Origin: Deroplatys truncata
Lineage: Eukaryota; Arthropoda; Insecta; Mantodea; Mantidae
DNA: 64,000 nt
NCBI GenBank assembly: GCA_030765065.1
Contig: CM060984.1
Coordinates: 99,863,488-99,927,487 of the forward strand
Direction: 5' to 3'
This document shows positions 1 through 11,474 of this stretch, in pieces. A program made the position numbers and the translations under genes. The notes under the pieces are model-generated. The model had not been told where the DNA came from. It ran no database searches and worked only from the letters and a program-made list of their open reading frames with translations. Numbering within the stretch: the stretch's first letter is position 1; each line of letters starts with the position of its first letter.

Positions 1-330
1 GTCTATCTCTTATGGTTTACGAGTTATGCAAAAGTCGTTCACAATGAAGAATACTTTTTGAGACATTCCCAGCAAATTCAAGATATACATTTTATTTGTC
101 ATGAAAATATCTTAAACATATGATATTTTAATCAAAATCGTTAGAGCCATTTTTGAGAAAATTAAAATGTTCGAAAAATCTTCCATGTAAAGGGTACTCT
201 GGGATGGGGGTATTTTCTTGAAAACCTTCGTGTCGCATCCTTGGAAGATACGGAACCTAAATACCAAGTTTGGTGTTTATCCGACTGTTCGTTTCTGAGT
301 TATGCTGTTCACAGACAGACACACACTCAG

Positions 331-363
<33 letters not shown>

Positions 364-516
364 GACACACAGACACACACACGGACATGTTTCCAAAAAT
401 TCTTTTTTTGGATTCAGGAGATCTCAAAACATGTATTTCCGTTGAAATCTCGGTATCGAATTTTTGGGTGGAATACAATACTTCCCCTACTTACTATACG
501 TAGTAGAGAAAGTAAA
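1..516 (+). mobile_element. Family A copy, 5' part cut off by the window edge
   Basis: This is the 3' half of the dominant repeat. It ends in GTAGTAGAGAAAGTAAAA like the other plus-strand copies. A (CA)n tract at about 318-385 lies inside the copy. It matches 15340-15845 and 59940-60446 almost base for base. No coding role is evident: the open frame across it reads through the CA tract as His-Thr repeats. Confidence 0.85.
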
Positions 517-1262
517 AACATGTTTTAAGACCTCTGAATCAAAAAATGAACATTTTTAGAAAAAGGTCCGTGTGTGTGTGATGTGTATGTTGTGAACAGC
601 ATAAATAAAAAAACGTAAAGTCGGATAAATATCACACCGACAGTATCTTCAAAGCATGCGGCAAGAAAATCTTCAAGAATATTCTTCCACCTCATTCCTT
701 TACATGGAATATTTTTCGAAATTTTGGCTCTAGCGATTTTTATTAAAAAACCATATGTCAAAGATATGTATATGGCAAATAAAATGTTTACCTTTTATTT
801 TCTAGAAATAACCTGTGAAGTTCTCTTTATTTGGAAATATGTTTTTATAATCTTGTACACCTGACTGGTACACGTTAAACGATACGACACAAAATGTAGA
901 TATCTTTAAAACACACAATTTGTTTATAATAACCTTTTTTGTGGCATAAGCCACTTCCGAGATATCCCTTACTGATGTTCGAATTGATCAATATTATTGT
1001 CATTCTTTTAAGTCCTGTCAACATTCAGTTGTTTCTCGCGATTGCTGCGAAAGAGTATGGAATTTCAAGGCCAGCACATAGCATCCAGTCCTTAAACATC
1101 TATCGCTGTTATCTTTGTATCCTAACGAAATGTGTAATGTAGCTATTTCTGCAAAAGGTTTATCTCAATATAGAAAAATAAGCTTTCATAGGTATAGTTT
1201 GTATAGTCACTCATAAGCGATAGTGCGTAGGGAAACTCATGTGAATGTAACACATAAGATTT
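517..1262 (-). mobile_element. Family A copy, diverged subfamily, minus strand
   Basis: The reverse complement of family A runs from the segment beginning ACATGTTTTAAG to the end containing GTGAATGTAACACATAAGA. Its 3' terminal part is missing at 517, exactly where the plus-strand copy ends, so the first copy probably inserted into this one. It belongs to the more diverged, slightly longer subfamily also seen at 27.5 and 56.2 kb. Confidence 0.75.
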
Positions 1263-1870
1263 CACCGGATATATTTCTGAATTTATTTGATTTTTTTAAC
1301 CAGATCTCTATAATTTTAACACATTTAATAACACCCAAATATTTAAAACGTTTCATCTGTTGCATTACTTTATATTCTAATAGTATATTCGTTCCCACCG
1401 TAAGCTTGCCCTTAAATGGCATGGTCTTTTAACTAGAGATATTTTAAAATCATGGCCTTTTGCTAAATTATGTAAGTTAATCTCTGCGTATTGCATTTTG
1501 TTTTCATTATCCTGTATTAAGACTGTCATCTCATAAACCTAAAAATTTCTGAATTACCAAGGTAAATTCCCGAATAAGTATTTAATTTCCATTTTCTAAA
1601 CATGTCGTTCATGTGAGTATTGAATAATGCTGGCGAGAGACTACAGCCTTGCCTTACACCTATTTTAGTGAGAATTTACTATCTCAATTTTTGCATTTAA
1701 GTTCAGACGCACTGTTGTTCTGATATAACGCCATTTTATTGCTCCCATTAATTCATTTGTGTTACCTCCTTTCTGGAAGATTCTCCATGGCAATTTTTTA
1801 TTGATTTTATCAAAGTTTTTACTATGTCTATAAAACTGAACTGCGTTTCACATTTAAATTTTCTTCTTTC
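1237..1870 (-). pseudogene. LINE reverse transcriptase relic
   Basis: Read on the minus strand, and allowing several frame changes, this gives reverse-transcriptase blocks in the right order. A segment near 1800 reads like the DF-KAFD region, with NFDKINKKLPW. Next comes a block near 1640 like GVRQGCSLSP-LFN, then NENKMQYAEINLHNLAKGHDFKIS, and finally MPFKGK...FKYLGVIKC near 1330-1420. These are the palm and thumb of a non-LTR retrotransposon RT. The YADD box is damaged. A 61-residue frame at 1237-1422 is the longest open piece. No endonuclease or tail is seen. The clade is uncertain (RTE-like or Jockey-like). Confidence 0.7.
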
Positions 1871-2699
1871 TTCAGTAATTCTTTTCAAAGTGAAAATGGT
1901 ATCTGACATTTTGACATTTAGGCAATAAATAAATTACAGTGAGGACAGTCAACATTATGACCAGTAGCGTAGCGGAATAAAACAATTTGTGTGGATATTT
2001 TCTCTCCTCACATGTACAGTTGTAGTAAAACATGATTGATGGCGCTCTGAGCGCAGGATTTACTCCTTCTCCACTTCGGTTTCAAGCGGGATTCACACGA
2101 ATCCATTTCCAAGCGTTCCAATAGTGGCAAAAACAATATCCATGGTAATCCTTGTCTGCGCAGCACATAAATAGGAGACGTTTTAAAACACCTTTGCCCT
2201 TCTATTTGTTCCATGATAATAAAAGAGAGGTGATGGAGCAGGTTAATTCAATTCCCCTCTTTCTTCGAAGCCAATGAGTCACTAGAACGCAAACGTATGC
2301 CTGTCTGTCTAATGCCAAGCTCATTGATTGTTACACAGATAAGAGGAACAATCAAAACTGGCTGATGGCCAATGAACTGAACCCATGTAAGCCATCGAGT
2401 ACCTGTAAAACGAGAAATGGTCTAGCTAAGAATTCCATGGCTATTTTTATTGCCTTGCTTGTTAATTGGACGTGGGAAAAGAATTAATGAAAGGTACGAA
2501 CAAATAGTTCGGAGGCAAAGCATACGCTTCGCGCACTGGCAATAAGTATTCAAATCTCGGAATTTATATTTTCCTTCTTTTCACCTCGACGCCATATATC
2601 GTATATACATTAAACCTACATATAATTTCCATAACATTATGTTATAAAATGCGTATTACGTACCCATATTTATGCCTTACAGTTGAGTTGTATGTTACA
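1871..2699. other. Unassigned AT-rich sequence
   Basis: I see no gene, terminal repeat or microsatellite here. Part near 1965-1995 resembles 10075-10105 (both contain AGCGGAATAA), which hints at one more unknown dispersed repeat. Confidence 0.4.
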
Positions 2700-2938
2700 G
2701 TCAACGCTTCCAACTACTGACGATCAGGCCCAGGGCATTCTGGGCAGAGTGCAGTAATAGAGGCGTCATGTGGTCAATAAGACAGAACCTCAGCCACCAC
2801 TATTTCTGTAATGTGGCTCCTCAATTAGTCCCAAGGACCTGAGTGCATCCTTACCAGGTGTTACAGCAAGGAAAAAAAATCCCCGGAAATCGAACCCGAG
2901 TCCCTTCGCATCGCAGGCAGCAGCGCTTCGTGCACAAG
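2700..2938 (-). mobile_element. SINE-like element with tRNA-derived head, minus strand
   Basis: Near 2885 the minus strand reads CGGGTTCGATTTCCGGGG, a pol III B-box with T-arm stem, preceded by an anticodon-arm-like stretch. The body toward 2700 has no coding content. An A-rich joint follows the head. There is no second copy in the window, so the family and borders are uncertain. Confidence 0.45.
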
Positions 2939-2941
2939 AAC

Positions 2942-3002
2942 TAATAATAATAATAATAATAATAGTAATAATAATAATAATAATAATAGTAGTAATAATA
3001 AT
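2942..3002. repeat. (TAA)n microsatellite
   Basis: Trinucleotide tract with three TAG interruptions. Confidence 0.95.
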
Positions 3003-3299
3003 TGCAAAATAGTTTTATTAAAAACATTAGATAGCCGTGACGGGCCGGTGGTACAGTATATCCCATTCTCGGGCTCGGGCCGGGCCAGGCCTAAGAATTT
3101 TGCCCGTGTGAATTGTGAATTTTGCCCCTACCAGGAAAGTGCAGGGAATTACATCTTCGAAGGAGCTGATCCACAGGAATAACCGTAGCAACTTTATAGG
3201 GAAGATCCGAAATCCTTTCAAATTGATAGACCTATAATCAGGAAGGCTATCTGTAGTGTCAAAGCCTGAAGTGCCAAGTGTATCATGATAGTTGAAATA

Positions 3300-4195
3300 G
3301 GTGTTGTATTGTATTTCGACTGTTGGGTAGCCGAACTTGAAGTAGTTGCAACCGCACGTATGGTAAAATGTTTCCGGTAGCCTTCGCCCCAAATGTATTT
3401 TCCGGTGGTCTTTGCCCCAAGTTTAAAAATATTAACTTTGTAATTTGACTGTTTCTTTAAATAGTATATATTTATGTTTGCCTCGGCTGCGTCAGTATTT
3501 ATTTTTAGAGACATGAATGTCTTAGCAGGGAGTGGTGCGACTGAAGAATGTAGGCTTACACAGATTATAATTTTACTTCACTCCTTTTATTAATGCTTGA
3601 CACGATTTAAATAACACTTCACTGATATAGGGAGGGAGCTGTGAGATTTTTTTTTATTAATTACTTGCACTTTTTAACACGTAAACTATTTTTTGTCTCA
3701 CACAGAATACGTATTAAATTTCTCGACGACGCATCTCGCGTCCGGTTAGGAAAGCTGTCTGCAAGCAACTGAACTCTGAATTTGTAAATTTTGCTATTTT
3801 TGAGTTTCTGAGTGGCTAATCCTAGTCCAATAGAATACCTTCATTTAACTAAAGCTTATTCTGGTTGTTGATTGGCTATTTTTTAAACTGTCTAAAAAAT
3901 TACATTATTGTTGCTCCATGAATTACCAGTAGCATTTAAACATTCTAATTCATTATTGCCTCAACGTTACCTCATTGTTACCTCATTGTTAGCAACTTTT
4001 AACCTATTTTTCTCACAGCTCCTACATTATTAAATTATGCAATACATTCACATAATTATTACACATGTATACAATAATATAAACATATACAATGACTGTA
4101 ATATACACTTTTTATATCTTGTTATATATACATATTGCTTTAAGGCGGGCTGTTATTGAATTTATATATTATATAATTAGACTGAAATCATTTAA
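3300..4195 (-). mobile_element. LTR-like unit B, minus-strand copy
   Basis: The reverse complement aligns along most of its length with 7965-8830. Shared landmarks are AACACTTAAATGATTTCAG at the start, CAATAACAGCCCGCC, a block starting TGTAGGAGGCTGTGAGAA, a polyadenylation-like AATAAA, and a GGGGCAAAGGCCACC segment. LTR character is inferred from these and from the primer-like motifs in the other copy. The stretch 3020-3300 continues GC-rich and differs from the second copy. A 121-residue open frame there (3027-3392, minus) has no recognisable domain. Confidence 0.6.
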
Positions 4196-4884
4196 GTGTT
4201 AAAAATACTGCCTCGTAGTTCCGTTATCATTAACCCTATTTGCAGATCTTACCAGTAATTTACAATTCACAATTAGCCCATATAAATCCCTTTTGGGCAA
4301 GGAGTGACATAGCCAGTGGGATAATAAACTAGGTTGATCTTTCACAGAATAAATAACCGGGATTGCAAAATGCAGCTCACTATTAGCAGATACCTGTCGT
4401 CAATTTCACTCCAGCGCGGCGTCCTCTAAAATACGTAGAATAACAGCAGGTGCCCACAGTGGAGCTCTTATCACCTGTCGCGTGACATTGCAGGTGATAC
4501 CGCGACTGATTAATCAAGGTCATGCTCCACCTGCGACTGCAGTTTGCACATGCGAGGCAGATGAACCTCCAAACCAGCAGTAGGCCAGCGGTGTGCAGCC
4601 TTTTCATAATTAATTTATAATGGGGATCAGTTAAGTTGCAAATAAGTCAACTTAGGTCGGCAGAGACGGTGAGCAAAGTGGGCTGAGCTGCGAGTTATCC
4701 GAGATTAGTCTTTCGATGATCAAGGCCCCCAAAAATTTCCACGTTAGAGTCAGAATTTCTATTCCCATATCACAGAGGTGGACAACATGAGGTTTACATT
4801 GACATAGGATGGAAACTTTAAATAACAGATTTGATATTCACCAAAATACTCACATTTGTATAGTTCAATATAATTTAACTACAA
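4196..4884. other. Unassigned sequence
   Basis: Nothing recognisable on either strand. A short open frame at 4383-4607 (minus) has no family resemblance I can name. Confidence 0.4.
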
Positions 4885-5029
4885 ATAACAAATAGGATGT
4901 GTTAAAACGAAGAGTAGATGCAGTTAAATGTTGACAAAAACTACACAACCTTGTTTGTTGTCCTTAATGTGAAATTTGAGCTAAACTCTTGGAATTTATG
5001 TTGTCCTTTCTTTGTTTTATGCTTGATTG
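4885..5029 (+). repeat. Direct repeat, left copy
   Basis: About 145 bp repeated at 6229-6371. Shared landmarks are GGATGTG(T/C)T(A/G)AAA, GCAGTTAA, CTTAATGTGAAATT and TCTTGGAA. The pair flanks 1.2 kb that contains an A-rich segment and a piece of family A. Confidence 0.7.
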
Positions 5030-5397
5030 TCATTTTTGTAGCCATACACAATTAGTTGTGTTATAACTAGAGACTTATATGAGAGAGGAAAGAAAATTGC
5101 GTAATATGAAGTTATAACAATTTGGAAGAGGAAAACAGTTTGGATTAAATTTGTTGGTTTTTGAAATTTGCAAAATTAAATATAATTCAAGAAAGAAGAA
5201 TGATTCAAAGATCGTTAAATCAATATTAAGAATGGAATGATAAAACTAGGGAAAAGAAGTTTTCTTAGATTAAAAAATACATGATGGGCAATTCAAGGGA
5301 AGTGTTAAAGCTAATAGGATTCAAAAACAAATATTGAAGTTCTTATCGGTACAAGCTAAAATAAAAGTGAAAACGATGTGTTAATGTATAAAAGCAA

Positions 5398-5454
<57 letters not shown>

Positions 5455-5857
5455 CATCATCTTTATTATTATTGAAGGTGAAAGTGAGATTTTAAAGTGG
5501 AAATCTGATATAAGGACTTTGAAGAAAAACAAAAGACGACTTTAATAAAGTAAATAAAAGTATGCATTCATAAGCATAAATCAAGATTTATTAGCAAATG
5601 AAAGTCTTAAATGAGAAAAAATAAGAACAATATAGTATTATTAAAATAAAAGATAATTTAAGTAATTAATGGGAATTTTAAATGGATTGTTACTGGAAAA
5701 TAAATAAAATATAACAAGAAGAATCTAATATAATGAATCATTTAATATTGTTGGTATAAGACGTTAAAGAGATCAAGGTTATTTTAGGGGAGAAGAAAAA
5801 GAGGAAGAAGAGAAGACTTATATAAAGAAAATCTACGGAAATATAAAAGTAAAATTT
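5030..5857. other. A-rich unassigned sequence with an (ATT)n tract
   Basis: No gene is seen. A (ATT)n microsatellite occupies 5399-5472. The rest is purine-rich on the plus strand. Confidence 0.5.
5399..5472. repeat. (ATT)n microsatellite
   Basis: Trinucleotide tract with a small ATC interruption at its end. Confidence 0.95.
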
Positions 5858-6228
5858 GATATATTACATTCACATGACTTCACTACCCACTATCGTTTAC
5901 TTTTGTATCTTCTTTACAAACCATTCTTAAAAACTTTATTTTTCTAATTCATATTAAGGGAAATAAACGTTTGCAGAAATGACATTAGACATTTCGTTGA
6001 AGGTGTAAAGGGAATACAGGAAGCTGAAGTGATAGTAAAATCTTTAAAAAGCGAGTCGCTAGAGCTGGCTTTGAAAATCCACACTGCTGCCATGTCATTC
6101 TGAGAAACAAACGAATGGCGCCTTAGCACTTCAAAAAATGTTATTGGAAAATTCAAAGCAACAGAAACGAATATCCCAGAAAAGGCTAATACCTCAAAAA
6201 GTGTATTGCATACAACATTTAATTCGAA
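5858..6228 (+). mobile_element. Family A fragment, 5' half
   Basis: Begins TGATATATTACATTCACATGA, matching the 5' hairpin end of family A. It runs through the GATAAACG and GATAGT landmarks to the GGAAAATTCAAA segment. The 3' half, including the microsatellite, is absent; the right-hand direct repeat follows instead. Confidence 0.65.
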
Positions 6229-6371
6229 GTAATAAGTAGGATGTGCTGAAATGAAGAACAGGTGCAGTTAATTGTTGGCAAAAACTGCAAAACCTTCTTT
6301 AACAATCTTAATGTGAAATTGAGCTAAAATCTTGGAAACTGTGCTCTCCTTTCATTGTTTTACACTTGAAA
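6229..6371 (+). repeat. Direct repeat, right copy
   Basis: Partner of 4885-5029 in the same orientation. The two are clearly diverged but collinear. Confidence 0.7.
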
Positions 6372-6559
6372 TAGGTACTCTGATATCGTCTTCAATCTCT
6401 AAATTAGTTCAGTGTTGATCTTGCTGACGCTGTGAGCAGGAAAATCCATTCACATAAGTATGTTGAACGTAACGCTCTTTTCAAAAGTAAGGAATGTTCA
6501 TTCTGCAGGAATATCCACCGAAAGAGAGGTACAGGGAAATTTCAAACCTTACATGAGTA

Positions 6560-6855
6560 AATTATTTATTTATGTACTTAATTTGTCGATCTACATTGGA
6601 GAGGAATATAACCAAAGTTGTCCATAAGATTCTGCGTGCAAACCTGGATTCTGGAATGTACTGTATGATGTGATCTAGAATTGAAGACTGCAATACTGTT
6701 GCTTACGCAGATGATGGCATGTATTTAGATAGATCTACAGAAATATCACAGTTAATATAATTAACGAGCAAAGCTCTGGATCAAATGTTTAACTTGAGTG
6801 TAGATAATAAGTTAACCTTTAATGCAATTAAGACCATGATACGGTTCAACTAAGT
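6560..6855 (+). pseudogene. LINE reverse transcriptase fragment with YADD box
   Basis: One frame reads NCNTVAYADDGMYLDRSTE, followed after a stop by ALDQMFNLSVDNKLTFNAIKT. The YADD catalytic pair is encoded at 6704-6715. The downstream pattern (ALD-WF--N-L-FN--KT) is the usual spacing after the RT active site in RNase H-bearing LINEs. It is only a fragment with a stop, and no start or tail is present. Confidence 0.7.
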
Positions 6856-6957
6856 TCCGTATTTGATTTAATTGCATATAGATTAAATAAAGATGTAAAA
6901 TGTCAACTGGCTCCGTATTTGATTTGATTGTACATAGATTAAACAAAAATGTAAAAT
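6856..6957 (+). repeat. Tandem duplication, period about 56
   Basis: Two copies of a segment starting TCCGTATTTGATTT and ending AATGTAAAAT lie end to end with a few substitutions. Confidence 0.75.
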
Positions 6958-7589
6958 ATTGTATTTAATATTATAACTCGATAGAAAGAAAACCTTCATA
7001 CAGAAACATTGCAAATTGCTTGAGGAAATAAGGTTCAGGTCACTGACATATCCCTTTCTCTTGGAACAGGAAGGGTCCGTCGGCAAAACTGAATGCAAAA
7101 GCGTAGGGCCATTAAAAAGGGTCTACGAGGAAAGTGCTTGTTTCTTTTCAAAGCGGAAGAAACATGAGGTTTGTACCGAGAAAAGGTTTAAAGCCATAAA
7201 CATACTTACGTGCTACAACATAAGTTAAACAAATTGAAAATAGTACCGTGGGAAGAGAAAGCTGTGCAGAACTGAACATTTTAGCCAGTAAATGGAATGC
7301 CATAAATACAAACTGACGAATCCGAAAACAAGAGATCGTCACATGATTGAAAAACGAACGCGGAGGAGGGATGAAATCAGACATGGCGAAATTCACAAAA
7401 TACTAGTAACGACACTCTACACTCTTCACTCGTCGCTGCAGCATGCTACATGTAATTACACACTTCGCTAAACTCTAGGACAAGTAACTTCGCTTCTTCG
7501 TTGAACCTTACGACAAGTAACTCTTAGCTGAACTCTGCACTGTACAAGTTAGGCCGCGGCTAACATGCATTAAGAATATCTCCTTCAAG
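6958..7589. other. Unassigned sequence
   Basis: No recognisable gene or repeat. Short open frames on both strands show no family signature. Confidence 0.4.
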
Positions 7590-7693
7590 ATTTCCTAACC
7601 AAGCAGTTAGGACCATTTGGTAATAGAGGGATTGGACGACCCAAGAAAGAGATGGAGGAATCAATTTGAAAATTAGCTTCGGAAAAGGAACAA
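7590..7693 (+). pseudogene. LINE 3' tail, left part
   Basis: Reads IGRPKKEMEE followed by a short stop-containing stretch. This resembles the GRPRKRW end of many LINE ORF2 proteins. The match resumes at 9850 and ends in a (GAA)n tail. The mariner-type element 7694-9849 splits it. Confidence 0.55.
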
Positions 7694-7724
7694 TGTGATC
7701 CATATAAACCTGAACCACTTTAAT

Positions 7725-7958
7725 GGACCATAACTCTTGAACCGGTTATAGAACACATGTGCAACTTTGGAAGAATATAATACACAATGAAAAGATTACA
7801 CTTTATTGTTCCTCAGAGCAAATATTGGAAGTGTCCTCCATACATATCTGCACTCGTTTCCATATTCTGTGACGTTCTACGAATAGTATCCTCGTCAATG
7901 TTGCTTATTTTGTTACTAATGGATTCACGGAGTTCAGCAGTTATCTGAGGTTATTCTC
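7725..7958 (-). pseudogene. Transposase C-terminal piece
   Basis: The minus strand reads ITAELRESISNKISNIDED and ends near GGHFQYLL and a stop. This is the usual C-terminal pattern of mariner-type transposases (a helix with ELRESI, then a GGHFQ-like end). It is separated from the catalytic part by the inserted LTR-like unit. It belongs with 8929-9548. Confidence 0.75.
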
Positions 7959-7959
7959 A

Positions 7960-8922
7960 TACAGTCTATAACACTTAAATGATTTCAGTCAAATTATATA
8001 AATTCAATAACAGCCCGCCTTGAAGCAATATGTGTATGTAGTAATTTGTAAAATGTATGTAACAGTCATTGTATATGTTTATATTGTTATATCCATGTGT
8101 AATAATGTTATGTGAATGTATTACGTAATTTAATAATGTAGGAGGCTGTGAGAATAATAAGTTAAAAGTTGCTAACAATGAGATAACAATGAGGTAACCT
8201 TGAAGCAATAATGAGTTTGAGAGTTTAACAATACTACTTGTGATTCTTGGAAGCAATAATGTAATTTTAGTGACAGTTTATAAAGTAGCCAATCAACAAC
8301 CAGAAAAAGCTTTAGTTAAATGAAGGTATTCTATTAGAGTAGGATTAACCAAGCAGAGACTTGAAATATAAATTTACAAAGTTTAGGCGCTTGAAATCAG
8401 TTCAGTTGCCTGCAGACAGTGATTGTAACCGGATGCAAGATGTGTTAAAAAGTGCAAGTATTTAATAATAAAAAGAATTTCACAATTCCCTATCAATGAA
8501 GTGTTATATAAATCGTGTCAAGTAGTAATAAAAGAAGTGAAGTAAAATTATAATCTTTGTAAGCCCACATTCCTGTCGCATCACAACCCTCCCAAGATAT
8601 CCATGTCTCTAAAATAAATACTAACGCAGCCGAAGCAAACATAAATATATACTATTTAAAGAAACAATCAAATTACAAAATTAATATTTTTTTAAACTTG
8701 GGGCAAAGGCCACCTGAAAGTACATTTGAGACAAAGGCTACCGGAAACTGTTTACTATACGTGCGGTTGCAACTACTTCAAGTGTTCGGCTCCCCAACAG
8801 TTGAAATACAATACAACTCCTTCAATAAATTACCTTCTTCAAGTTAACGCCGAAAGCGTGGTGCAAATAACGTAACAAAACATCTTACTTCAAATTGGCG
8901 TCCATACGCGGAGCTAATAAAA
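7960..8922 (+). mobile_element. LTR-like unit B, plus-strand copy inside a transposon
   Basis: Homologous to 3300-4195 in opposite orientation. TTATTCTCA occurs on both sides (7951-7959 and 8923-8931), where the transposase reading frame is broken, so this looks like a 9-bp target duplication. Near the end are primer-like motifs AACGCCGAAAGCGTGGTGC (8843 on) and TTGGCGTCCATACGCGGAGC (8895 on), similar to those in the gypsy LTR at 13.8-14.0 kb. No coding sequence is seen. It is probably a solo LTR or LTR derivative. Confidence 0.6.
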
Positions 8923-8928
8923 TTATTC

Positions 8929-9548
8929 TCAAGATAAGAAAAAGTCCGGCGAGGTTAGGTCAGGTAATCTGGACCATAGACCTTTTGAGACTATTCGATT
9001 ATCAAAAAAACTGGTTACAAGTTTCATGGAGGAGTTAGATGCATGACACGTTGCTCCATCTTGCTGGAAATAACCTTCTGTCAATTCGATATCATCCAGC
9101 TGTTCCACAAATGTACTGAAGATGCCGGTATAAGCTGCAGTGTCTACAGCCGTATCAAAGAAAATGGGACCAACAATCCTGGAAGGTGACACCACGCACC
9201 GCAGTCCAAACTTTTCACCATGCCTCATCTGTAAACCACGTTATGGAGAGAATGTCTGCACGTGGAATAAGAAAACCCTGAAACCATTGACAATAACACA
9301 TTCGTTTTTCATGATCTGCTTCTTTCACTATATGACTCTGGTCGCAATCCCGATTTCTTCGCAGCTCTTTGACATGTGCCATATGAATAGCCTGTCTCCT
9401 GGCTCAATCTACGCAACGATTTCTTTGGAGAGTTCACTAAGCGTCTTCGAACATTATCAACGGACTCTGCACTCAGTGATGGTCTATATTTTCCACTCTC
9501 ACTGACGAGTACGCCAGTTGGTTGCCTTTGTTGGAACATCGCACACAT
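8929..9548 (-). pseudogene. Mariner-type transposase, N-terminal and catalytic pieces
   Basis: Two minus-strand frames. 9309-9548 holds the helix-turn-helix end (SPKKSLRRLSQETGYSYGT). 8929-9228 holds the catalytic core with QQDGATCHAS (second Asp) and LTSPDFF (third Asp), about 37 residues apart. The piece between them reads ITWFTDEAW, which supplies the first Asp, but the stretch after it is shortened compared with the related copy at 31.2 kb. Cut-and-paste transposition is the family role; frameshifts and the insertion make this copy inactive. It appears non-functional but recognisable end to end. Confidence 0.8.
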
Positions 9549-9849
9549 TGAGTTCTCTTCGAAATTCCCGTTGTATTGTAATCAATGAATTTGTCTTCCA
9601 ATACGTTTTCACAGTAAAAACACGCTCTCGAAGTGAGTACTGCATGTTTCTGTTACGACTGCAAACTAAACACTGTCAACAATGTCAACAATGCTCGTAA
9701 TTGCCATCGAAATCAACAAATGTCAACGAATGACGGTAGTACTGATTCTTCCAGAGCCACTTGGATTATTAAAACAAATTTCTCATTTCTACGAGCTTTC
9801 AGAGGGAAATTATGGCCCATTAAAGTAGTTCAGGTTTATATGGATCACA

Positions 9850-9905
9850 CTGTAGATTGGCCTAAACTATGTTTTGGAAGAAGAAGAAGAAGAAGAATAA
9901 AAGGA
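9850..9905 (+). pseudogene. LINE 3' tail, right part with (GAA)n end
   Basis: Continues the LINE tail split by the transposon and ends in a run of GAA/AGA triplets at about 9879-9898. A similar ending (GGAAGAAGAAGAAAC) closes the LINE relic at 59.15 kb. Confidence 0.5.
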
Positions 9906-11470
9906 CTTGAATACCTGACTATCACGGAAAATCAAGATAACGATGCAAGTCGTTTATAGAATGAAAATACGTGTTATTTTGGATAATTTCCCATACTTAG
10001 TTTAAGTTCTTGAATTAAATGTTGTTTAGACATTGTCTTCAGACTGCTTCAATGACCTGATTTTGACCGAAGCGCCCCTAGCGGAATAAGACGTAAATAA
10101 TTTGTGGACGGGGAGGTTGAAACAAGTCAGCCATCAGCGGAACAATGAGAAGGATTTTAGTTTCCCATTTGTTTAAATAATCACTCCTAGTGGTACAGGC
10201 TTTCAGAATACCTCAATGGTTGCGAATATTTCAATGGCTCCACTTTTTGCAAAGCAAGTAATTAAAAGATAGAAGTCAGAAAGTTTGTTGAAGAGAACAC
10301 TGTCGGAGGAAATCTCAGTATTTTGTTTGACTTAAAAGGTATAAATAAGTTCCCAATTCTCATCTAATATAAAAAGAGTAGTTAATATTAAGTCTTATAA
10401 AAGTTATAAGCAGATTTCAACATACGTCTCATTGAAACCATAAACCACGAGTTTTGACAAGTCACTTATTTCTGTTTTAGTATACACTGATGCTTTCAAA
10501 TTTGACTGTTACAGAAATTAGTCTGAGCAGTGTCTGCATGCAAACAGGTCTGTCTGGACGTTTTGAACATTGGCCCAGTGTACAATTCTGTAAATAGTGA
10601 GAGACAGAACCAAACATCCGTCCTTCAACAGTGATATAAACTGAAAACTAGGGCACAACATGAACTTCATTCAAAGTGGAACAACAGTGTAGAAATTTAC
10701 AGAAACATAAAAGAAGAAGATGCTTGCCAGTTTTGTTACATATAAGATTCATAGGAAATTTATAACACAGTTAATAGTAATTTATGCAACATGTAGATAA
10801 AATTGATGATTAGGCACGAGCTAAAGTTTGTCGCACGAATGACAAGGAGCTCCACAATTTTCAAGTGTGTCATATTAAGATTATTCACGAATTGCATACT
10901 ATGAATACTACATTTTATGCTATCTTAGTTTTATAAACTTTAGAAAATAAATCATGAGACAATTCTGCATTACATAAGTGAGGACGTCTCCATATGTTCG
11001 TAAATGAGACGTTAGCTTCTCTCTCTGCAAATTATGTTATTACCTAGCATATTGAACCAATAAGCAAGATGGTCACTTTCATCCATTCCCTTCTTGGGGA
11101 CAATTAAGCAGATGTTACGGACTGTAATGTAGCCTATTATCACCACAACATTATAAATTATAAATTCAAATAACTAATTATTTTGTATTTAATAATGTGC
11201 AGAGAATTTTGCACCTTGGTTACTCAGAGAAAAGAATAATACAAAGTGGTTTCATTTCTCTTTATAAGCCACGGCAACTTGAAATATCGGTGTTACGTGT
11301 CTACACATGCCATAATGGACGAATTATGCAGCATATTAAATATAGTAACTACCAGTTTATAAAGGTAGGAATATATAATCATGATATCCCTTTTGATAAA
11401 TGTTGCAAGATGAATGTAAATGTGAAACAGTTATAATATATGAAATAATAGCACAGAATTTTATAAGTAG
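9906..11470. other. Unassigned AT-rich sequence
   Basis: No gene, SINE head, inverted ends or family A match found. The open frame 11197-11436 shows no domain. Confidence 0.4.
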
Positions 11471-11474
11471 GGAT

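Larger units (their letters stand above)
7694..9849 (-). mobile_element. Mariner/Tc1-superfamily transposon, interrupted
   Basis: Inverted ends of about 35 bp: TGTGATCCATATAAACCTGA at the left and its near-perfect complement ending in GGATCACA at the right. The transposase is on the minus strand in pieces, with LTR-like unit B inserted at about 7960-8922. No clear TA duplication flanks it, so either the outermost bases or the site have changed. The host site is the 3' tail of a LINE. Confidence 0.85.

Noticed and set aside
241..528. Open frames with His-Thr or Val-Cys repeats in family A copies
   Set aside because: They come from translating CA/GT microsatellites; frames are open on both strands, and older copies carry stops.
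3027..3392. 121-residue minus-strand frame as a host gene
   Set aside because: It overlaps the LTR-like unit, with no domain and no related frame in the second copy.
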